Notes under the pieces: model-generated
What the model saw: only the letters and a program-made list of their open reading frames with translations
Databases searched by the model: none
What the model was told of the DNA's origin: nothing
Shown here: piece by piece, positions 34,538 to 43,981 of the stretch
Numbering within the stretch: position 1 is the stretch's first letter
Layout: each line of letters starts with the position of its first letter
Translations under genes and position numbers: made by a program
NCBI RefSeq assembly: GCF_022014595.1
Contig: NZ_CP091740.1
Location: 1,972,200 to 2,036,199 of the forward strand
DNA length: 64,000 nucleotides
Source of the DNA: Solitalea lacus
Lineage (GTDB): Bacteria; Bacteroidota; Bacteroidia; Sphingobacteriales; Sphingobacteriaceae
Direction of reading: 5' to 3'

Positions 34538-37510
34538 ATGACAACAATAGTCAATGAATCCCAAATAGAATATGGCTTCGTCGGAAAACTAACCGATCTT
34601 AAATATACCCACCGGCCGGATATACGAGATCGTCACTCGCTGGAGCTAAACTTCCGAAACAAATTCGAAGCACTGAATCGAGTCCGTCTTTCAGACACCG
34701 AATTTGCCCGCCTCCGGGATGATATCATTACAGCCGACGTGTTTCAAGCGTCAAAAACCCTGCGCCAGCGCAACACTTTTATTCGTGAAGATGGAACGCC
34801 TTTACATTATTCGTTGGTAAATATTACCGACTGGTGCAAAAACGAGTTTGAGGTGATCAACCAGTTGCGGATGAATACTGAAAACAGTAGTCATCGATAC
34901 GACGCTATATTGTTGATAAATGGCGTTCCTGTGGTGCAGATTGAATTGAAGACCTTACAGATCAGTCCGCGCCGTGCCATGCAGCAGATTGTGGATTATA
35001 AAAATGATCCGGGCAATGGCTATACCAATTCATTACTTTGTTTCATGCAGTTGTTTATTGTGAGCAACCGAAGCAACACTTATTACTTTGCCAACAACCG
35101 CAACCAACATTTTAATTTCAATGCCGACGAACAATTCCTGCCGGTGTACAAATGGGCAAAGGAAGACAATAAGAAAGTAGACAACCTATATGATTTTGCC
35201 GAGAAATTTCTGGCCAAATGCACACTGGGAGAAATGATCAGCCGCTATATGGTGCTGGTGGAAAGTGAGCAAAAACTATTAGTGATGCGGCCCTACCAGA
35301 TCTATGCGGTAAAAGCCATCGTGGAGTGTATCCATCAAAACAGGGGCAATGGTTATATCTGGCATACAACGGGTAGTGGTAAAACATTGACCTCATTCAA
35401 AGCATCTACATTATTAAAAGACAACCCGGATATTGAAAAATGTTTGTTTGTAGTGGATCGTAAAGACCTTGACAGGCAAACCCGTGAGGAGTTCAACAAG
35501 TTCCAGGATGGATGTGTGGAAGAGAACACCAATACCGAAACGCTGGTTCGTCGTATGCTGTCGGAAGATTATGCCGATAAGGTAATCGTTACTACCATTC
35601 AAAAATTAGGGCTGGCACTGGACCCCAATCATAAGCAGAAGTTTAAGGAGCGCTTGCAACCGCTGAGTGATAAAAGACTGGTCATTATTTTCGACGAATG
35701 CCATCGCTCACAGTTTGGCGAAAACCACCAGACCATCAAGGAATTTTTTCCAAAGGCACAGCTCTTTGGCTTTACAGGTACTCCCATTTTTGAAGCCAAT
35801 GCATCATACCAGCAGATACAGGACACAATCGGTTCTTACAAAACCACCGAAGATATTTTTCAAAAACTGCTGCACGCTTACACCATCACCCACGCTATTG
35901 AAGACCGCAATGTATTGCAGTTTCATATCGATTACTTTAAAGGTGAAGGCGAATATAAGGCAAAGTCCGGCGAGGCCATTGCACAGCAAGCCGTAGCAGA
36001 AGCCATACTGACCAAACACGGTGCGGCTACCAATGAACGCCGCTTCAATGCTATACTGGCGACAGCTTCCATCAATGAGGCCATTGCGTATTATAACTTG
36101 TTTAAAGATATTCAGGCAAAAAATAAGGCGATAGATGAAAACTTCCATCCGCTGAATATTGCCTGCGTGTTCTCACCTCCTGCCGATGGCAATAAAGACG
36201 TGCAACAACTGCAAGAAGATCTACAACAGGAAAAGGCCGACAATAAAGTGGCGCCGGAGGAAAAGAAGATTGCTTTAAAAGCCATCATCAGCGATTATAA
36301 CAAACAATTTGGAACCAATCATACTATTGGCGAGTTCGACCAGTATTACCAGGATGTACAGCAACGCATTAAAGACCATAAGTACAGCAATGCCGATTAC
36401 GCGGCAAAAAATAAAATTGACATGGTGATTGTGGTGGATATGCTGCTTACTGGTTTTGACAGCAAATACCTGAACACATTGTATGTAGATAAAAACCTGA
36501 AGTATCACGGATTGATACAGGCATTTAGCCGTACCAACCGTATTTTGAACGACAGCAAACCTTATGGCAACGTGCTGGACTTTCGCCAACAGCAGGCAGA
36601 TGTAGATGAAGCCATCGGCCTATTCTCCGGCGAACAGAAAGAACATGCACGGGAAATATGGCTGGTAGAACCTGCACCGGTGGTGATTGGCAAATATGAA
36701 AAAGCTGTGGAGGCATTGGAACAATTCATGCAATTGCAGGGATTGGAAAATAAGCCCGAAGAGGTAAATAATCTTAAAGGTGATATAGCCCGTACCGAAT
36801 TCATCAATCATTTTAAGGAAGTGCAGCGGCTGAAAACGCAGCTCGACCAGTACACCGACCTGGCGCCTGAACAGATATCGCAGATAGATGCCCTATTGCC
36901 GCCTGAAGAACTGCGTTCGTTTAAAGGGGCTTACCTGGAAACGGCCAAACGCCTGAAAGATATTCAGGAAAAAAGCGAGGATGCTGACCCGGTGGTGCAG
37001 CAACTGGATTTCGAATTTGTGCTCTTTGCTTCTGCCACTATCGACTACGATTACATTATGGGCCTTATAGCCCGCTACACGCAGCGACCGCCAAACAAAC
37101 AAAAAATGACCAAGGAGCAGCTTATTAACCTGCTCAACTCCAGCGCCAACCTGATGGACGAGCGGGACGATATTGTGGGCTACATCAACAGCCTGGAAGT
37201 GGGCAAAGGGTTGAGTGAAACAGAAATACGGGATGGCTATGAAAATTTTAAAGAGGAAAAAAGTGCAGCGGAACTGGCAGCCATTGCACAAAAGCATGGG
37301 CTGGACATAAAATCCTTAAAAACATTTGTAAACAACATCATCAGCCGGATGATTTTTGACGGGGAACAACTAAACGACCTCCTGGCACCACTGGAGCTGG
37401 GCTGGAAGGACCGCAGCAAAAAAGAACTGGCCTTGATGGAAGACTTAATACCACAATTAAAAAAATTAGCCCAAGGGCATGAAATATCCGGATTGAATGC
37501 TTATGAGTAA
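34538..37510 (+). CDS. hsdR: Type I restriction enzyme R subunit
   Basis: 990 residues from the ATG at 34538 (a TTG 6 bp ahead is less likely). N-terminal PD-(D/E)xK nuclease: RYDAILLINGVPVVQIELKT near 122-141. SF2 translocase: Walker A TTGSGKT near 277, DECH box near 386, TGTPIF, and later GFDSKYLNTLY and QAFSRTNR. It cuts DNA far from the site after translocation. Overlaps hsdS by 14 bp; first gene of hsdR-hsdS-prrC-like-hsdM. Confidence 0.96.
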   Translation: MTTIVNESQIEYGFVGKLTDLKYTHRPDIRDRHSLELNFRNKFEALNRVRLSDTEFARLRDDIITADVFQASKTLRQRNTFIREDGTPLHYSLVNITDWCKNEFEVINQLRMNTENSSHRYDAILLINGVPVVQIELKTLQISPRRAMQQIVDYKNDPGNGYTNSLLCFMQLFIVSNRSNTYYFANNRNQHFNFNADEQFLPVYKWAKEDNKKVDNLYDFAEKFLAKCTLGEMISRYMVLVESEQKLLVMRPYQIYAVKAIVECIHQNRGNGYIWHTTGSGKTLTSFKASTLLKDNPDIEKCLFVVDRKDLDRQTREEFNKFQDGCVEENTNTETLVRRMLSEDYADKVIVTTIQKLGLALDPNHKQKFKERLQPLSDKRLVIIFDECHRSQFGENHQTIKEFFPKAQLFGFTGTPIFEANASYQQIQDTIGSYKTTEDIFQKLLHAYTITHAIEDRNVLQFHIDYFKGEGEYKAKSGEAIAQQAVAEAILTKHGAATNERRFNAILATASINEAIAYYNLFKDIQAKNKAIDENFHPLNIACVFSPPADGNKDVQQLQEDLQQEKADNKVAPEEKKIALKAIISDYNKQFGTNHTIGEFDQYYQDVQQRIKDHKYSNADYAAKNKIDMVIVVDMLLTGFDSKYLNTLYVDKNLKYHGLIQAFSRTNRILNDSKPYGNVLDFRQQQADVDEAIGLFSGEQKEHAREIWLVEPAPVVIGKYEKAVEALEQFMQLQGLENKPEEVNNLKGDIARTEFINHFKEVQRLKTQLDQYTDLAPEQISQIDALLPPEELRSFKGAYLETAKRLKDIQEKSEDADPVVQQLDFEFVLFASATIDYDYIMGLIARYTQRPPNKQKMTKEQLINLLNSSANLMDERDDIVGYINSLEVGKGLSETEIRDGYENFKEEKSAAELAAIAQKHGLDIKSLKTFVNNIISRMIFDGEQLNDLLAPLELGWKDRSKKELALMEDLIPQLKKLAQGHEISGLNAYE

Positions 37511-38804
37511 AGAAACAATAAACGCAATGGTGCCGAAGTTGAGGTTTCCGGAATTTAAAGAAGAAGGCTGTAATATCGAGTCTTTTGGAGAACTGTATAC
37601 ATTTAAGGTTACAAACTCATTTTCGAGAGATAACCTAAACTATGAATCGGGCAAAGTTAAAAACATTCACTATGGTGATATTCACACGAAGTTCTCAACA
37701 CTATTTGATATAACGAAAGAAAAAGTTCCGTTTATCAATCCTTCTATATCAATTGAAAAAATCCAAGAAGAGAACTACTGTATTGAAGGTGATATAATTT
37801 TTGCAGATGCATCAGAAGATTTACAAGATGTCGGAAAAAGCATTGAAATAGTAAACCTAAACAATGAAAAATTATTGTCTGGTTTACATACTTTGTTAGC
37901 AAGACAGAAGGAGCCAAAGTTAATAGTTGGTTTTGGCGGGCATCTGTTCAGGTCTGGTGCTGTACGAGCACAAATTCAAAGAGAAGCACAAGGAGCAAAA
38001 GTTTTAGGTATATCTGGAACAAGGTTATCCAATATTAAAATTGGTTATCCTAACAACAAGCTTGAACAACAAAAAATCCGCGATTGCCTTTCTTCTTTAG
38101 ATCAATTATTATCTGCCGAAAGCCAAAAACTGGATGTACTCAAAGCCCATAAAAAAGGGCTGATGCAACAGCTATTCCCAGCCGAAGGCGAAACTGTACC
38201 CAAGTTTCGATTTCCTGAGTTTAAAGATAATGGGGATTGGGAGGAGACGACACTAAGCCAGGTTGCAAACTATGAAAATGGGAAAGCTCACGAGCAAGAT
38301 ATCGTAGAAACAGGCGATTATGTTGTTGTAAACTCTAAGTTCATTTCATCCGATGGTGAGGAAAGAAAATTTACAAATACAGCTTTTTGCCTGGCACGAA
38401 AAGGCGATATTTTAATGGTGCTCAGTGATGTTCCCAATGGCAAGGCGATAGCAAAATGTTTTCTTTTAGATGCTGATGAACTTTATACAGTTAATCAAAG
38501 AATTTGTCGAATAATACCATTTAATGTCAACAATGTCCTCTTGTATTACATATTAAACAGAAATCCTCATTTTTTGGCATTTGATGATGGTGTTAAGCAA
38601 ACTAATCTTCGAAAAGAAGATGTTTTAAACTGCCCAATGTTAATACCTAAAGACCCAATCGAACAACAAAAAATCGCCGAATGCCTTGCCGCCCTGGATG
38701 CGCTCATCACGGCACAGGCAGAACAAATAGGGCAGCTTAAGCAGCATAAAAAAGGGCTGATGCAGCAACTTTTCCCAAACCTTAATGATATTAATAATGG
38801 CTAA
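37497..38804 (+). CDS. hsdS: Type I restriction enzyme S (specificity) subunit
   Basis: 435 residues with the typical two-halves build. VPKLRFPEFK opens the first target-recognition domain and VPKFRFPEFKDNGDW the second; each half ends with a helical spacer, EQQKIRDCLSSLDQLLSAE..KKGLMQQLFP and EQQKIAECLAALDALITAQ..KKGLMQQLFP. The two domains define a split DNA target; the target cannot be told from sequence. The start may be 37497 or 37503. Overlaps hsdR by 14 bp and the next gene by 8 bp. Confidence 0.96.
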   Translation: MLMSKETINAMVPKLRFPEFKEEGCNIESFGELYTFKVTNSFSRDNLNYESGKVKNIHYGDIHTKFSTLFDITKEKVPFINPSISIEKIQEENYCIEGDIIFADASEDLQDVGKSIEIVNLNNEKLLSGLHTLLARQKEPKLIVGFGGHLFRSGAVRAQIQREAQGAKVLGISGTRLSNIKIGYPNNKLEQQKIRDCLSSLDQLLSAESQKLDVLKAHKKGLMQQLFPAEGETVPKFRFPEFKDNGDWEETTLSQVANYENGKAHEQDIVETGDYVVVNSKFISSDGEERKFTNTAFCLARKGDILMVLSDVPNGKAIAKCFLLDADELYTVNQRICRIIPFNVNNVLLYYILNRNPHFLAFDDGVKQTNLRKEDVLNCPMLIPKDPIEQQKIAECLAALDALITAQAEQIGQLKQHKKGLMQQLFPNLNDINNG

Positions 38805-39897
38805 TCAATTACCACCTTTTGCTGATATGTCAGCAGTTGTTGCCCACCTTCGTTCTATAAACAAAAAGAATACTTTGCTATACGCTTATAATGGTATTGG
38901 AAAAACTCGCTTGTCAATGGCGTTTCAGGATGCCGGTAAAAACGGTACAGAACGAGACACATTATACTTTAATGCCTTTACTGAAGACTTATTCTCGTGG
39001 GACAACGACTTGGAGAATGATTCTCAGCGGGTTTTACGCATGAATAGAAATTCAAGTTTTTTTTCTGGTATTCAGGAACAAGACATGGAGAACAAAATTC
39101 GTCCATTGTTACATCGTTACGCCGATTTCAACTTTCTGATAGATTATCAGAATTGGACTGTTAATTTCATGCGTGAAGTATTAGTAGATAGGACTGTACA
39201 AAATGTAGAGTATATAAAAATTTCAAGAGGAGAAGAGAATATTTTTATTTGGTGCTTCTTTTTGGCAGTCGCTCAATTAGCTATCGATAAGCAACCTGGT
39301 TATACCTGGGTGAAATATTTGTACATAGACGATCCAATTTCTTCACTTGATGATCATAATGCAATTGCAGTTGCCAGTCATTTGGCACAAATGTTAAAAA
39401 AAGAGGGCAATGAAGTAAAAACGATTATATCATCCCATCATACTCTGTTCTTTAATGTTATGTTTAATGAGTTGAAGAACGGTGTAAAATATTTTTTAAG
39501 CAAGGGGCCCAACCATGGAAGCTACATTTTAACTGATACAAGCGACACGCCCTATTTTTACCATGTTTCTTTATTGCAAGATTTGCGAAGAGCAGCCGAA
39601 TCTGGAAACCTATATACCTACCATTTTAATATTCTACGAAATGTTCTTGAGAAAACTGCAAATTTTCACGGATTTAAGAATTTTTCTTCATGTATTAAAC
39701 AGCTAGATGATGATCCAGAAGGTGTAGTATATGCCCGTATAATAAACATTTTAAGTCATGGTAATTATTCACTTTTTGAACCTACTGAGATGCTACCTGA
39801 AAACAAGGAATATTTTAGAAGGATCTTGAATGATTTTATGAACAATTACCGATTTAACCCTGAACTATTTCCAGAGGCAGTTGCACAAACAGCATAA
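38797..39897 (+). CDS. PrrC/RloC-like anticodon nuclease (ABC ATPase plus HEPN)
   Basis: 366 residues from the ATG at 38797 that overlaps the hsdS stop; PrrC of E. coli is of similar size (396). ATPase part: Walker A AYNGIGKT (30-37), ABC signature ISRGEE (142-147), Walker B/D-loop IDDPISSLDD (from 177), H-switch SSHH near 213. C-terminal part: R281-NVL-E285 and H321 in NILSHGNYS match the R-x3-E ... H catalytic set of PrrC/RloC (E-H spacing 36 here, 32 in PrrC). Lying between hsdS and hsdM it is well placed to be held silent by the RM complex and to cut tRNA when that is disturbed. Confidence 0.82.
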   Translation: MANQLPPFADMSAVVAHLRSINKKNTLLYAYNGIGKTRLSMAFQDAGKNGTERDTLYFNAFTEDLFSWDNDLENDSQRVLRMNRNSSFFSGIQEQDMENKIRPLLHRYADFNFLIDYQNWTVNFMREVLVDRTVQNVEYIKISRGEENIFIWCFFLAVAQLAIDKQPGYTWVKYLYIDDPISSLDDHNAIAVASHLAQMLKKEGNEVKTIISSHHTLFFNVMFNELKNGVKYFLSKGPNHGSYILTDTSDTPYFYHVSLLQDLRRAAESGNLYTYHFNILRNVLEKTANFHGFKNFSSCIKQLDDDPEGVVYARIINILSHGNYSLFEPTEMLPENKEYFRRILNDFMNNYRFNPELFPEAVAQTA

Positions 39898-39900
39898 ATT

Positions 39901-41538
39901 ATGACCGCTATAGAACAACAACAATTAGGTAAAACACTTTGGGCCATAGCAGATGATTTGCGCGGCGCCATGAATGCCGATGATTTCAGGGATTATATGC
40001 TGTCCTTCCTCTTTTTACGCTACCTGAGTGATAACTACGAGGCAGCTGTTAAAAAAGAATTAGGCTCGGATTATCCTGATACTCCTTTGGATGTTTTAAA
40101 AAAATTAGGCTATTCTACACCTTTAGAAGTTTGGTATGCAGAAAATCCTGACGATATAGAAGCCTTTGAGAAGCAGATGCGCCGTAAAGTGCATTATGTA
40201 ATAGAACCGCAATATCTTTGGAGCCATTTAGCAGAACTGGCAAGGAAACAAGATGTCGAATTATTGCATACACTGGAGAACGGTTTCAAGTTCATCGAAA
40301 ACCAATCCTTCGAAAGTAATTTCCAGGGGCTGTTCTCAGAGATCAATCTATCGTCCGACAAGCTGGGTAAAAGCTATAAAGAAAGAAATGCCAGACTTTG
40401 CACCATCTTGCAAAAAATAGCCGAAGGCATTGCCAGGTTCTCCACCAATACTGATATACTCGGCGATGCGTATGAATATTTAATTGGCCAGTTTGCCGCA
40501 GGCTCAGGGAAAAAAGCCGGAGAGTTTTATACCCCTCAACAGATATCGACCATCCTCTCTGAAATTGTAACACTAGATAGCCAGGACCCTGCTTTAGGCA
40601 AAAAAACAAAGCTGAGCAAGGTGCTGGATCTTACCTGCGGTTCGGGCTCACTATTATTAAATGTACGCCGCCAAATGGGGGCACATGGTATCGGCAAAAT
40701 TTACGGACAAGAAAAGAACATCACTACTTACAACCTTGCCCGTATGAACATGCTACTGCATGGGGTAAAGGATACCGAATTTGAAATACATCATGGGGAT
40801 ACTTTAGTGAATGACTGGGATATACTTAATGAGATGAACCCGGCAAAAAAGATGGAGTTCGATGCAATTGTATCCAATCCGCCTTTCAGTTTACGTTGGG
40901 AGCCTACAGAAGTACTAGGTGAAGATTTTCGTTTTAAAAACTATGGTTTGGCCCCAAAATCAGCAGCAGATTTTGCTTTCTTGTTACATGGTTTTCATTT
41001 CCTAGACAATGAAGGTACGATGGCCATCATCCTGCCCCATGGCGTACTGTTCCGTGGCGGTGCAGAAGAGCGTATTCGCGCCAAGCTATTAAAAGATCAC
41101 AACATAGATACAGTCATCGGTTTGCCTGCTAACTTGTTTTTTTCAACAGGTATTCCTGTTTGCATTATCGTATTAAAGAAGTGCAAAAAGTTTGACGATG
41201 TATTGTTCATTAACGCAGCAGAACATTTTGAAAAAGGGAAACGTCAAAACCGTTTAAGGGATGGAGATGGCAATGAGCCAAACGATATACGCAAAATTGT
41301 AGAGACGTATAAAAACCGGAGCGAAGAAGATCGTTATTCCCGTAAAGTTTCAATGGCAGAAATTGAGCAAAACGGATACAACCTCAATATCTCCCGCTAT
41401 GTAAGTACTTCAGTAGAAGAAGAGAAAATTGATTTGCAGGCAGTAAACAAAAGCGTGGTTGATTTAGAAAAGAAAATAGCTGAAGCAAAAAACAAGCACA
41501 ACCAATTTTTACAGGAATTGGGATTGCCTCTGATTTAA
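39901..41538 (+). CDS. hsdM: Type I restriction-modification M subunit (N6-adenine methyltransferase)
   Basis: 545 residues. N-terminal helical HsdM_N domain (LGKTLWAIADDLRG ... FLFLRYLSDNYE), then the methyltransferase: LDLTCGSGSLLLNV near 242 for SAM and SNPPFSLRW near 325, the catalytic NPPF of N6-adenine enzymes. C-terminal coiled helix pairs with HsdS. Begins 3 bp after the PrrC-like gene; last gene of the operon and of the island. Confidence 0.96.
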   Translation: MTAIEQQQLGKTLWAIADDLRGAMNADDFRDYMLSFLFLRYLSDNYEAAVKKELGSDYPDTPLDVLKKLGYSTPLEVWYAENPDDIEAFEKQMRRKVHYVIEPQYLWSHLAELARKQDVELLHTLENGFKFIENQSFESNFQGLFSEINLSSDKLGKSYKERNARLCTILQKIAEGIARFSTNTDILGDAYEYLIGQFAAGSGKKAGEFYTPQQISTILSEIVTLDSQDPALGKKTKLSKVLDLTCGSGSLLLNVRRQMGAHGIGKIYGQEKNITTYNLARMNMLLHGVKDTEFEIHHGDTLVNDWDILNEMNPAKKMEFDAIVSNPPFSLRWEPTEVLGEDFRFKNYGLAPKSAADFAFLLHGFHFLDNEGTMAIILPHGVLFRGGAEERIRAKLLKDHNIDTVIGLPANLFFSTGIPVCIIVLKKCKKFDDVLFINAAEHFEKGKRQNRLRDGDGNEPNDIRKIVETYKNRSEEDRYSRKVSMAEIEQNGYNLNISRYVSTSVEEEKIDLQAVNKSVVDLEKKIAEAKNKHNQFLQELGLPLI

Positions 41539-41662
41539 AACTATCTAATTGATTTAGATTTTTATCATACTCAAAAGGTCAGTTCTAATCTAATCGGTAT
41601 TGTTATTATAATTTTAAACGGTTAATTTTAGGGATAATTAATGATGTTTTTTACGACAGTGT

Positions 41663-41680
41663 CCTATTCAGTGACCTGTT
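41663..41680. repeat. Putative integrase arm site, right end
   Basis: CCTATTCAGTGACCTGTT, identical to 22810-22827, 48 bp before the right tRNA 3' copy. Confidence 0.6.
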
Positions 41681-41727
41681 AAATCAAAATACAGCGAAAA
41701 ACGGTTACAAGTGACTAAATCGAACTT

Positions 41728-41885
41728 GGTTCGAATCCCTCACTTTCCGCTCCCTACTTCATCAAAAAGTAACAAACGCTGTAAATTGAATGATTTACAG
41801 CGTTTTTGTTGTGTGCCGTGCATATCTATAAACTAGGAGGTGCAAGTCCTCTATGGGGGTCCGTAGTTACCAACCATTAGCCGAG
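41728..41885. repeat. Right 158-bp direct repeat: tRNA-Ser 3' end, terminator and intron 5' fragment
   Basis: Copy of 20768-20925 with about three substitutions. The tRNA 3' fragment, the terminator (41774-41810) and the intron's first 75 bp (41811-41885) are present; then the sequence departs. Marks the right border of the island (attR side). Confidence 0.9.
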
Positions 41886-42003
41886 TACAACCTTTTTAGA
41901 CGTATCACCAAGAGAAATCCGCTCAGTTTAAGACCTTTTATGACTTCACCGACACTAAACAAAAAAGTAAGCACAGGAAGCCGAAAACTGATTAGAGTGG
42001 GCA

Positions 42004-42345
42004 ATGTTTAAATTCAAGCAGATGAAAAGAATGTTTTTCTTGACAGTAATGTTGACTTTAATAGCATTAGGTGTTAACGCACAGACCAAAAAGGACGATA
42101 TACCTGATATGCGTTACAAAGCCATCAAAGAAATGTATGGTAACAGTTACTCGGTACCAAGTTATTCAACTCCTTCCTATTCACAACCGAAACAGGAAAG
42201 AAATTACGCACAGACCAAAAAGGACGGTACTTCCGATATGCGTTATAAAGCCAACAAAGAAATGTATGGTAACAGTTACTCGACAACACCAAGCTATTCT
42301 AGACCGAGTTACTCAACACCAAGTTATTCAACTCCTTCCTATTAA
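42004..42345 (+). CDS. Small secreted repeat protein
   Basis: 113 residues (or 106 from a second Met). Signal peptide to about residue 26 (FFLTVMLTLIALGVNA-Q). Then two near-identical units, QTKKD...DMRYKA.KEMYGNSYS, each followed by Ser/Pro/Tyr-rich PSYSTPSY-type tails. The repeats are also visible in DNA (42079-42154 and 42208-42283). No known domain. Tail composition suggests a surface-exposed, disordered protein. Confidence 0.6.
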   Translation: MFKFKQMKRMFFLTVMLTLIALGVNAQTKKDDIPDMRYKAIKEMYGNSYSVPSYSTPSYSQPKQERNYAQTKKDGTSDMRYKANKEMYGNSYSTTPSYSRPSYSTPSYSTPSY

Positions 42346-42404
42346 CAACCGAAAAAGAAAGAAATTATGACAATGGTTAACTAGGGTTGACGAGACAATG
42401 CAAA

Positions 42405-42460
42405 AATATTCTTTTTCAAACCCTCCTTATATTTTGAGGAGGGATTCGAAAAAGAATATT
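42405..42460. repeat. 56-bp imperfect inverted repeat
   Basis: Outer arms AATATTCTTTTTC / GAAAAAGAATATT and inner arms CCCTCC / GGAGGG, with small mismatched parts between. Lies between the repeat-protein gene and the IS481 remnant and overlaps the remnant's 3' end. Could be a strong bidirectional terminator or an element end. Confidence 0.7.
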
Positions 42461-42670
42461 AATGCGGGATTAGTTTTTTTCTTAAGCTCTTCATAAGGTA
42501 TTTTACCACCTAAAGCTGCCTTTAGTTTTTCCATAATGTATACCCAGAACTTCACAATGCCAGTGGAATTTCGCCTGAAATTCATGACCATTTTCGGTTT
42601 GAATGGTTTGTATTCTAAATGGAAATCTTTCCATTGTATAATTTACAAAGTCAATGGCTGAAGATCCTTA
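42427..42670 (-). pseudogene. IS481-family transposase remnant
   Basis: On the minus strand SAIDFVNYTMERFPFRIQT followed by IQTENGHEFQAKFHWHCEVLGIHY is the DDE integrase core of IS481 transposases (second Asp region replaced by ENG). The frame then shifts, and the C-terminal KIPYEELKKK piece follows with the intervening region deleted. Inactive. Confidence 0.75.
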
Positions 42671-42759
42671 AAAGAGAGGATCTTTATGTTGTAAAATAAA
42701 CTGTGTCAATTACGATCAGGCAAGTCATTATATGGCAAAGACGGCGCTTTTACAATGCC

Positions 42760-43473
42760 TTAGTCTTCGTTTTCAAACTCTACATCAGCAACAGCATGTA
42801 AATTAGCCAGCATTTTAGCGTAAATAGCCTGATTTGAAGTGCTGCTGATTACAATTTTACCATTGGTTTTGACAGCGGCCTCTAACTCAGCTGCAGTAAT
42901 GCCGGTTGACAACAAATTAAGATTCAGGTGAACTAAGCCCAGGTAGTCCATCTCTTCATTTACTACAATATTTTCATATTCAGCTTCAAATTCAAGTTCA
43001 TCATTGATCACAACCTGAACAGGAATTGTACCGAAAGTACCCGATAAAGAAACTGCCGGCTCAGTAGCCGATTTTTTAAACTTAACGCTTAACTCAATTT
43101 CTTCATAAGCACCTGCCACAACCTTTACATCACCAAATGGCTGGCTGGTTCCAAACAGATCAATCTTTATAGGCCCTTCAAACTCAAAAGCCACTTCTGT
43201 ATTGTCTTCATTTTGTCCGGCTGCTTCATCTTTCTCTGCTTCAAAATCAACTTCAGATACTAACAATGAACCTGCAGTAAAATTAATCAGCGAGGTTGTT
43301 CCGACTGTAACGCCTACTGTGTTCGTTTCTTTTGAAGTAGATGCAGTTGAGTAAGTTGAACCATTGCTTGCTTTAACTTGATAGCTAAAGGATGAGCCTT
43401 TATCTTCATCTTTTTTACAAGCAACAAACGCCAAAGCCATTAAACCTATAGCTGTAAGAGTTATTTTTTTCAT
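42760..43473 (-). CDS. Lipoprotein of unknown function
   Basis: 237 residues. Lipobox ALAFVACKKD (Cys19) followed by an acidic/charged stretch, so it should be lipid-anchored in the periplasm or on the surface. The rest is beta-rich and acidic, with repeats of the type FEFEGPIKIDLFG and VKFKKSATEPAVSLSGTFG, reminiscent of DUF4382-like or similar Bacteroidota lipoproteins, but no family is certain. Confidence 0.75.
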   Translation of the reverse strand: MKKITLTAIGLMALAFVACKKDEDKGSSFSYQVKASNGSTYSTASTSKETNTVGVTVGTTSLINFTAGSLLVSEVDFEAEKDEAAGQNEDNTEVAFEFEGPIKIDLFGTSQPFGDVKVVAGAYEEIELSVKFKKSATEPAVSLSGTFGTIPVQVVINDELEFEAEYENIVVNEEMDYLGLVHLNLNLLSTGITAAELEAAVKTNGKIVISSTSNQAIYAKMLANLHAVADVEFENED

Positions 43474-43981
43474 TTGATTTTAGTTTTAGTTGTTAATACT
43501 AATAATTATTGCAAAAATGTTACCATCACTTTGTTGTGCAAACCTATTGGCAGAAGATGAAAATGAAATGAAATCTTAGGATTTTCTTTTAAATGAAATT
43601 AATTCGATTTACTTGTTCTTCAGGTGTGCGTATTATGTGGCTTTATGTAAGAAAGTACACACTTTTCTTGGCCAAAGAATGGAAATATAACCCCATGTTC
43701 GATTTAAGCTTATTGTTATGCAGTTGAACGTATTGTAATGCTGATTAGCATGAACAAGAGTATTTAAGTTGCTTTGATAATTTTAGCCTTTTTCACCTTG
43801 TTAGTGCATCAACTGAAGTTTCTACTTTCTGCTGTTGGCAACCTTTTTCTCTTGTTTAAGTTCAGTAGAAAGTTCTATTTCTCTGGTTTCAGCTTTTCGT
43901 TGTACACTTTCAGGTTCTTAAACTGACCATCCTCCAACAAAGTCGCCTGTTGCAGGTTTCCTGTGGTGAGCTACTTCATAA

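Larger units (their letters stand above)
20790..41750 (+). mobile_element. Integrative mobilizable island at tRNA-Ser with a type I RM/PrrC-like module
   Basis: Bordered by intact tRNA-Ser on the left and a copy of its 3' end on the right, with a tyrosine integrase as the first gene after the intron. It holds mobC and a relaxase with a candidate oriT but no conjugation pore genes, so it should need a helper for transfer. Cargo: a nucleotidyltransferase TA pair, TlpA-like protein, an MNT/HEPN-led cassette, a HEPN protein and the RM operon. Borders are given by the repeat; exact crossover bases cannot be fixed by eye. Confidence 0.85.

Noticed and set aside
36275-37297. Several minus-strand frames of 100-134 codons inside hsdR
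   Set aside because: Antisense to conserved helicase motifs; no start or family support.
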